From Gigaspora margarita (taxonomy: Eukaryota; Glomeromycota; Glomeromycetes; Diversisporales; Gigasporaceae): a stretch of 64,000 nt of DNA. The DNA is taken from assembly GCA_009809945.1 (NCBI GenBank), contig WTPW01000511.1, positions 244,294-308,293 on the forward strand. Direction: 5' to 3'. A program made the translations under genes and the position numbers. Under the pieces are notes generated by a model. The model was not told the DNA's origin. It saw only the letters and a program-made list of their open reading frames with translations, and did not search any database. Shown here in pieces: positions 57,113 to 64,000 of this stretch. Within the stretch, counting starts at the first letter, position 1, and each line of letters starts with the position of its first letter.

Positions 57113-59269
57113 TCATTATAATTATCAAGCCCAAACAAATCATCCATTTCTTCCTGCGAAAGACCCTGAGAAGATACCCTAGATTCTGATTCGGGAGTAT
57201 TTTGCCGTGAATCAGAGGGGTGCTAAACCTCTGATTCATTATTCATAATTGTTTTAGATGAATTATACGACGGACCACCGTTATTAAAATCGCTCTATAT
57301 TTATTAAACCATTAGTATTGTTTAAAATATTATACGATAAAGAAATAAAGAAAATGGCAAATATATACAAGATACTTCTCTATACAATGTTTCATATTTT
57401 TCTCGTCATATGTAATACTCTTGGATTTTGGATTTAAAAATATATCGCATACCGCAAGTGAAAAAGTACAATGCTCACTTGTTAAAGTGGGAACCATACT
57501 TTCTGAAAATGCAGCCCTTGCTATCGCAGAGATCCAGAACACATTTTCACTGTTTGTTTTAAACAATAAGTGATGACACTCGCCTATTTTTGGATTTTCT
57601 TTCCATTTTACAATTATGGAGGCCTTGGCATTGCTTTTTAAAGAGGGCAACTGTTCTGAGTCAAAAACTTTCCATATCACCGATCTAACGCTCTGCAATG
57701 CTGCACCTTGATTATTCTTCATTTTTTGGAGAAGCTATTATCACAAATTTATTAAGTTAGAATGATTAAAATAGTAATTAATAATATCATAATGAAAAGA
57801 CGACAATGATATTAATTGTTATTATTAGGGGAGTAACAAAAATCAGGTGATTTTTTAGGGGGGAAGGGGGTAAAAAAAGTTGAAATTATATATAAGAACC
57901 TGACTATATATATATTAAAGAAGAGGGAGGAGGGGTAGGCCTCTGATAAAAAATAATCAGGTGATTAATGACATGGCCCTTAGTGATCAATAAAATAACA
58001 AGATTAAAAAAATATATATATTATCAATTAATAATGTACTGCACTATACCATTCACCATAAAAACATTCGTAAACTGATTCGAACTCATACTTTGTATAA
58101 AATCGGGAAGTTTCTCCTCAAGGTAACTCTTCAATGCCATCTTCAGAACACTCTGGTTCAGGTAAATATGGTACGGAAATAAACGTTTTACAACGCCAGT
58201 ATATATCCCCTTTAAAAATAAAAAAAAAACAAAAAACATTTACAACGAATATATTTGATATAAAAAAAAAATAATTGAAAAAAATTCACTTATGTCTATC
58301 ACTTGAGGGGAGAGTTCATTCTCTTGCTCATCTCTTTTTCTCTTTAGTTCGGTTTTTATTTCTCGAACATCTTTGTTGAGCTATTTGAGTAATAGGTACA
58401 GCTACTGATTTTGGGTGTAGAGCCTTTCAAACTCTTGGTGGTAGCAGTTGTGGTAACGGTCTTATTTTTTTTTTGTTTTATTAAAAAAAAAAAAGAAGTT
58501 TCTCATTAATAAAAAAAAAAAGTTTTCATTCAAAGAAAAACAAAAAAAAAACAAAAGGCTTATATATCATGTATTAAAATTTTACTAGTACATGGTGCAT
58601 CTTGATTGGTTGATCTTTTACGTGATCTTTTTTGATTGGTTGATCTTTCACGGGATCTTCCTCGATATTCTGGATCAAGTAAATGCTGCGGTGAGGAACG
58701 ATTTCCATCGTTATCCTGGGATTCATAGCGAGAAGGTGGGAGTGCTTGAGAAAGTTGACGAGAAGGTTGACGAGATTGTTGATGAGATTGTCAATGAGAG
58801 GATTGGCGAGAGTGTTTTTGAGATATTTGTTGTTGGTGACTTTTTCGAAGAAAATGCTTTGTATGCTTAAAATACTTTCCGATGATGAATCATAATCATC
58901 ACAATAAGTATTATAAGGTTGTTTTTGAGGGTTAGCATTAGTAGATGTTTGTTGAGGATAATCGGAATTATATGGTGTATTAGAAACCGATTGAGATGGT
59001 TGAAAATGAAAAGTATGAGATGTTTGTTGGGAATCAGAGGCATCATAAGAAACTGATTGAAAATGAACATTTAGAGATGGTTGTTTAGGGTTAGAAACTG
59101 ATTGAGAGCGAACAGTTTGAGGTAGTTCATTATTATGTAGTGTATTAGGAGTAGTGAAAGGTAAGTTTTTTGTGTTTTTTATTGCTCTAAAATTACAAAA
59201 AAGTATTTCAAAAATGTTTTTACCTTCAAATGCTAGAAATTCGTTGTATTTAAATAATTGTAAAGGCAT
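57113..59269 (-). pseudogene. five-exon gene of unknown function, with stops
   Basis: Exons on the minus strand. 59269 to about 58574: Ser/Gln/Asn-rich, with repeats of SVSxxxxSQQTS type. About 58465-58310: a charged coiled-coil-like segment, EIKTELKRKRDEQENELS. About 58209-58040: GIYTGVVKRLFPYHIYLNQS to FTNVFMVNGIVQYII. About 57735-57350: LLQKMKNNQGAALQSVRSVI to FSLAVCDIFLNPKSK. About 57290-57113: acidic C-terminus ending EEMDDLFGLDNYND. In-frame TAG codons occur twice in exon 2 and once in exon 5. A Harbinger-like MITE lies in the third intron. It looks like a member of a lineage-specific multicopy family, and I cannot assign a function. It is divergently oriented to the Plavaka gene. Confidence 0.55.
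57828..57979. mobile_element. Harbinger-like MITE, TTA flanks
   Basis: GGGGAGTAACAAAAATCAGG and ...TTAATGACATGGCCC ends with TTA on both sides (57825-57827 and 57980-57982). About 85% like 33060-33211 by eye. It lies in an intron of the minus-strand gene. Confidence 0.88.
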
Positions 59270-60376
59270 TCGTAAACAGGAAAAAAAAAATTAAAACGTA
59301 ATGATGAAAAACGTACCAAAAGAAAAAGAAAGATACTTATCTTATTTGTATACTTATCTCATTGTAAGCAGAAAAAAAAAAATAAAAAATAATGAAACAT
59401 AATGATGAAAAACGTACCGATCGAAAAAATTTGAATGATGAAAACGTAACTAAAGAAAAAAAATTTGAAAGATACTTATTTGTTGTTTTGATTATTATAC
59501 TTGTAATGAGATTTATTGCGTGGCTGAGTTTAATGAGAAAACCTGAGTCATCGGGCTTTCAATTATATTTTGTAATGGACATAATCGATTTAATTTATTA
59601 GGTAATAAATTGAATCGATTATATCCGTTACAAAAGATAATTGAAAGCCTGATAGCTCGGGTTTTTCTTTGGCGGCTCTTATTTAATATTGCACATGTTA
59701 GGTCACGCATAATATGACACTAGTTGTTTACAATGTTTTCTCGCGTATGAAATTCATTTAAAAAATAAAGTTAAATTGATTTAAATCGATATAAATCGAT
59801 ATAAATAGATACAAACAGACACAAAGCAAATTCTCCAAATATTATCCTTTAGATATTCTTACAGACTTTCTTTCTTTGATCCTTTTATAATTGATAATTG
59901 CTTTAATTCAATATTCTTTTTTTTTTTTTTATCATTTGTCGTTTACTCTTCTCTTTTAAATCCGAGGAACGGAATTCAGTCTAGGTTCCGGTGTCCTATC
60001 ACCCTTTTATTTTCTTATTTTATTTCTTTTTCTTTCGCTTGATTTCGCTTAATATCACTTAACATCGCTTATTTTCAGATTCATCTTTCATCTTTCAATC
60101 TCTCTGTCCTCTTCATTTTATTCATTCAATTCGCTTTTATTTCTTTTTCTCATTTTCTCATTTGCTTTTTTCTTTATTTTCTTTCATTTATTTCATTTTT
60201 TTTTGCTTTCGTATTTTCGTTTTCTTTCGTTTTTTTGCCTTTTAACCATTCTTATTCACTTTTCCTCTCTTTCTCTTATTTGCTTTCTTTTCTCTATTTC
60301 TTCTATTTTCTTTCGCTTCTTTACTTTCTTTCTCTTCATTTTTTCTCTACTTTTCCGTTTCTCTATTTTTTTTCAA
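59270..60376. promoter_or_regulatory. divergent intergenic region with pyrimidine-rich leader
   Basis: 59280-59480 has two diverged copies of 'taatgatgaaaaacgtacc', then a MITE. 59880-60376 is a long T/C-rich tract (ctttcttt and tttcgctt words) directly before the ATG at 60377, as in many fungal promoters and leaders. The plus-strand frames at 60203-60417 are translations of this tract and not genes. Confidence 0.45.
59526..59678. mobile_element. palindromic MITE, GAGCCGCCAAAG family
   Basis: The right end reverse complement GAGCCGCCAAAGAAAAACCC and the left end GAGTTTAATGAGAAAACC, then a long shared arm 'ggctttcaattat(a/c)ttttg'. It is the same family as 40600-40737. Confidence 0.75.
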
Positions 60377-62540
60377 AATGCGTTGGCAATGTCCTTATTG
60401 TTCTCGTGATTTTATAAAATCTAATTCATTATCTCGACACATTTCTCAAAGTCATCTTTATATTAATGACAAGGCAAGTTAAACTGATCCTGACGAGCAA
60501 GTGGATGCTAGCATTTATAATCTTCTAGATTATAGTTCTAGTTATGATTCTTATACAGATAAATCTTCTATAATATATGGGATAAATTAGTAATAATTTG
60601 TTAATAAAGTTTTAAAATGATAATTAATGATTATACTAAATAAGGACGAAGTTATGTCAGATTCTGGGTTAGATTCTTCTATACAAACAGAAAATAACTA
60701 TGATGAAAATTCAATGACATATAAAGTTAGTTGCGTTATAAATGCTATTATAAGTTATAAAATGCTATATAATAATTGTATGAATAAGTTATAAAACGTT
60801 ATATAATAATTGTATGTTAGAATGAAGATGTATCAGCATTACCTTATTCTGATATTTCCGATATGGAAACAGAGCATCTTTTAGCAGATTCTGAGTCTTC
60901 TTTTATACCTATCGAAATTGATCCAGAAGACTACAAAGGTGCTTCACCTGATGATGCAATTCATAACCTTCTACATCCACATGAAGTTAATTGGCCCAAC
61001 GATGCATATTGTGAATTTATGAAAATTATCAGCAAATATCAATTGTCTAATTCGGTTGGTGATGCTTTTATAAAATTTTTAAATAAGCATTCAAATCTAG
61101 ATGTTTTGCCTCTCCCTCCAACAACACAGTTTGGAAAGGAATTTCTGGATAATTTAACAATCCCTCATATAATGTTCAAAGAAATTTCTATTATAACGTT
61201 TCAAGGCGTTAAATACACATTTTACTATCAATTATTAATAAAAACATTAAAGTCTTTATTAATGATCGATAGTATAAATTAGCAATTAGTTCTTAAATTT
61301 GTAAATAAAAGGGAGATAAGAAATAACGTAGAATGCTGTATCTTTGAAGAGCAATATAATTGCCTCTGGTGGAAACAAGAAGAATCGTTATTACTTCTTG
61401 GGTAATGATTACTATTGATAATCCTTTATTCTGATGCAATGACCCTAGACCATATGGGAAAATCTTCCGGACACCCCATATTTTTATTCTTAGATAACAT
61501 TAGTGTTTAGAATCAGTTTTATTTTTTATATTATAAAATCAGTTTTAATCAAATAAAACCAGTTTCAAACTCTAGGTAATATTCCCAACTCCCAGCGAAA
61601 CAAGCTAGAATCTAAAGCTTTAATCGGGTATCTACCTATCTTAAAGGCTAAAGATTCCACAACAAAAAATTCTAAAGAGTTTCAAAAATTACGAAGAAAA
61701 GTCTTTTATGAATATTTAAGGATTTTACTCAAGCCCATTGCTGATAGTCTGGAGCTTAATTTCATCATTTGTGGTAACTTAATACCATTTGTCCCACAAA
61801 TTTCAATGTTACTAGCTAATTTGCTTGAGGCCAATAAGATAGCTAATATTTACTAGTCATTTGCATCAAAAAGTCCTTGTTATTCATGTTTAGTATCGAG
61901 AGATGACTTGAAAAATATTAACTTGACTAATATATCGTCAAGAACATCTAATTATATAAAAAAAGTAATAGAGGATAGTAAAGAAAATTATTATTCAATT
62001 CATCCTGAACCAAATGCATTTTGGAAAATAAGGTATAAATTAAAGTTAATTAGGGTTTATTAGCATAAGTAAACTAATAAATGCATAATTATTATTATTA
62101 TTATTATTATTTATAAGTAAATGCTTTTTTTTGTTTTTAGCAACTTTAATATATACAAGGCTATAGTCCCTAATCGATTGCATACCTTAGATCTTGGTCT
62201 CTTTAAATATATGGTAGACTATACTAAAGAACTTCTAAACGACCAGTGTGAAAGACAAGTGATACAAATCTTTGAGCAATGATTAATGCTGATTCCTAGG
62301 CATAAGGGTTTCAAAATATTGAAAAATATATTTGAAATAACACACATGATAGCAGATGAATTAAGAAATTTAATGAAAGTAATAATTTTCACGCTTGACA
62401 ACCTATATAAAGATTATAGGAAGCCAGGAATTAGTAATGAACGGTTATGCTACGTACATTACAAATTTCTTTGAATGTATATTGCATCACGAGAAGAAAC
62501 GTTTACTGACGATTCTTTAAATCAATTACAAGTATAAAAC

Positions 62541-63110
62541 AAATAAGATTTTTGCTAACAAAATTACCCTTTGGGACTATGTAATTCATAGTCCCAAAGG
62601 GTGATTTTGTTAACAAAAATTCCAAATATAGTGCCGATGGCTTTAACTCTAAAATCACATGACTTTGTTCACTTTTTCTGAAGATCATGTGATATAGAGT
62701 AAGCCAATCAAATAGCTCGTTTTTTTCTTTTTTTTTTTTTTTAGGGAGCAAAATTTTTTTTTGAGAAAAATTTGGAAAATTTTTTTGCTACCTGAAAGGT
62801 GAATCACGTGACTGTATTGGTGCATTCTGATTGGCTTAAATTAAAAAACATATACATTCACATTTTTGCAATTTATTAATAAATTTTTAAATTTTAAAAA
62901 CTACTACTCTATCAGTTTAGCTTTAAATTAAAATCTAAACCACAAGTTTTATTCTTTAGATCATAAAGAACAAAACTTGTGGATTAGTTTTGCATTTTAT
63001 AAATTTTTAAAAAAGGAGTAGCATTTTTTGTAAAACTATTTTTTGTACAGAGTTAAAGCTATCTGCACTATACATAGCTTTTTACAAACGTTTGATTATT
63101 AATGATTAAT
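62541..63110. mobile_element. MITEs filling an intron of the Plavaka gene
   Basis: A perfect hairpin 'ccctttgggactatg' with its complement is centred near 62580. Then TAGTGCCGATGGCTTTAACTC (62631) pairs with its near complement 'gagttaaagctatctgcacta' (ending 63073), a hAT-like terminus without a clean 8-bp duplication. A further palindrome sits near 62955. The minus-strand frame here is noise. Confidence 0.6.
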
Positions 63111-63197
63111 TTATAGGAATTAATTATGGATTGGACCAAAGAATTCGTTAAAATATTTTCTCAATATTCACCAAGTGGGCTACTATTGCCAAAGCTT

Positions 63198-63617
63198 CAT
63201 TCTTGGTGCTATCACGTAGTACCTGCAATTAGAAGGTATGGGTCAATAAATAGTATGACTACTGGAATTTATGAAACACTTCATAAGGACTATGTAAAAA
63301 TACCTTATCGAATGTCAAACAAGAAAGACTATATGAAACAAGTATTGAATACAGTACGTTTTAAATATAGTAAATCAGTGTTGGCATTAGACATATGTCC
63401 AATGCCTCATTCTTGGTGCTATCACGTAGTACCTGCAATTAGAAAGTATGGGTCAATAAATAGTATAACCACTGAAACTTATGAAACACTTCATAAGGAC
63501 TATGTGAAAATACCTTATCGAATGTCGAACAAGAAAGACTATATGAAACAAGTATTGAATGCAGTACGTTTTAAATATAGTAAATCAGCGTTGGCATTAG
63601 ACATATGTCCAATGCCA
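63198..63617 (+). repeat. in-frame 210-bp tandem duplication in the Plavaka gene
   Basis: Units 63198-63407 and 63408-63617 differ at only a few bases. Each encodes 70 residues starting HSWCYHVVPAIRxYGSINS and ending LALDICPMP. The reading frame is preserved through both. Related Plavaka proteins have, to my knowledge, a single copy of this HSW segment. Confidence 0.92.
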
Positions 63618-63888
63618 ACATTGCTTAATAGATAATCCCTAAGTATCACTAATAATTGATTATTATTAAATTAAACAGAAAAAACTTACCGAAAAAGAAG
63701 TTTCTAAAAAATATCACCTAACAAAAGAGTTTTATGGACTTTGATGTTAAGGTCTGAAGAACTAGAAGATTTTCTTCAGAAAAATAGAATAATTTGGACC
63801 CATTACAAGCTGAAGGCTTTCAAAACCTACTAACTGGCCTTGATGATTTTTTCGAAGTGAAATCAACTGTGTCCCTTGATAAAGATAA

Positions 63889-64000
63889 TCCATCACCAAA
63901 ATTTGTAAGGGGATTACTATCGATGTTTATCGGTTATTGGTTAGTAATCGATTAAAATCCCCTATAAGAGGACTATCGATTAAGTTAGTAATCGATAATA
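63889..64000. repeat. ATCGATT-array element, copy 2, truncated by window end
   Basis: CCATCACCAAAATTTG start as at 56751, interrupting the Plavaka coding sequence after GATAAAGATAAT. Confidence 0.7.

Larger units (their letters stand above)
60377..63890 (+). pseudogene. Plavaka-type transposase pseudogene
   Basis: Plavaka transposons encode large DDE transposases common in fungi. The start MRWQCPYCSRDFIKSNSLSR begins a C2H2 finger (Cx2Cx12Hx4H). Exons run about 60377-60600, 60644-60724, 60821-61280 (to LPPTTQFGKEFLDNL), 61298-61500 (LYSDAMTLDHMGKSSGHPIF, the first catalytic-Asp-like motif), 61576-62030 (ALIGYLPILKAKDS, NPHPEPNAFWK-like end), 62141-62540 (RLHTLDLGLFKYMVDYTKEL) and 63115-63632. 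The tail GLDDFFEVKSTVSLDKDN reaches 63888. Short introns are preserved. Stops include a TAA in the first exon, and several frameshifts occur. A MITE fills one intron and an ATCGATT element cuts the 3' part, which leaves the window. Confidence 0.82.

Noticed and set aside
60203-60417. Two overlapping plus-strand frames before the Plavaka start
   Set aside because: They are translations of a pyrimidine-rich leader and overlap the better supported zinc-finger start at 60377.

Overview
The window looks like transposon-dominated, very AT-rich fungal chromosome, most likely from an arbuscular mycorrhizal fungus (Glomeromycotina, Rhizophagus/Gigaspora type). The basis is composition, short GT-AG introns, a BED/hAT transposase and a Plavaka-type transposase of the kind that crowd those genomes, and an intron-containing spliceosomal pseudogene. 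The species is an inference. I see no intact cellular gene, rRNA, functional tRNA or CRISPR array. Scattered single 'n' bases show a draft consensus.

Layout. 1-5758: a small gene relic, a hAT MITE, and copy A of a long unclassified repeat (1775-5758) holding a tRNA-derived SINE. 5759-12894: fold-back MITEs, piggyBac-like and pogo-like MITEs, a large inverted repeat (7838-10327) and direct repeats. 12895-19589: copy B of the long repeat. 19591-22914 plus 46625-52326: copy C, split by one insertion. Copies A, B and C serve as each other's empty sites, so many insertions can be mapped to the base.

The centre is a nest. A hAT element (22915-46624) carrying hAT transposase sequence sits in copy C. 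Its reading frame is cut by a 12,469-bp element (27948-40416) with 32-bp imperfect terminal inverted repeats. That element encodes a decayed multi-exon transposase-like gene (35735-39772) and also holds a decayed, intron-containing copy of the splicing factor gene CWC15 (29338-30471, minus strand), a candidate gene capture. Further hAT, Harbinger-like, pogo-like, SINE and retrocopy insertions lie inside. A second hAT-like element (42587-46252) is nested near the right end.

52327-56757: an unrecognised minus-strand coding relic cut by another hAT-like element. 57113-59269: a five-exon minus-strand gene of unknown function with TAG stops. 60377-64000: a Plavaka-type transposase pseudogene, broken by MITEs and leaving the window.

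Three patterns stand out. Most hAT-type elements here carry their own short-period array just inside the termini, as if each family had amplified different subterminal sites. Several unrelated palindromic MITEs have telomere-like TTAGGG-related tracts at or near their centres. Premature stops in the relics are mostly explained by C-to-T or G-to-A change, as expected from methylated transposon DNA.
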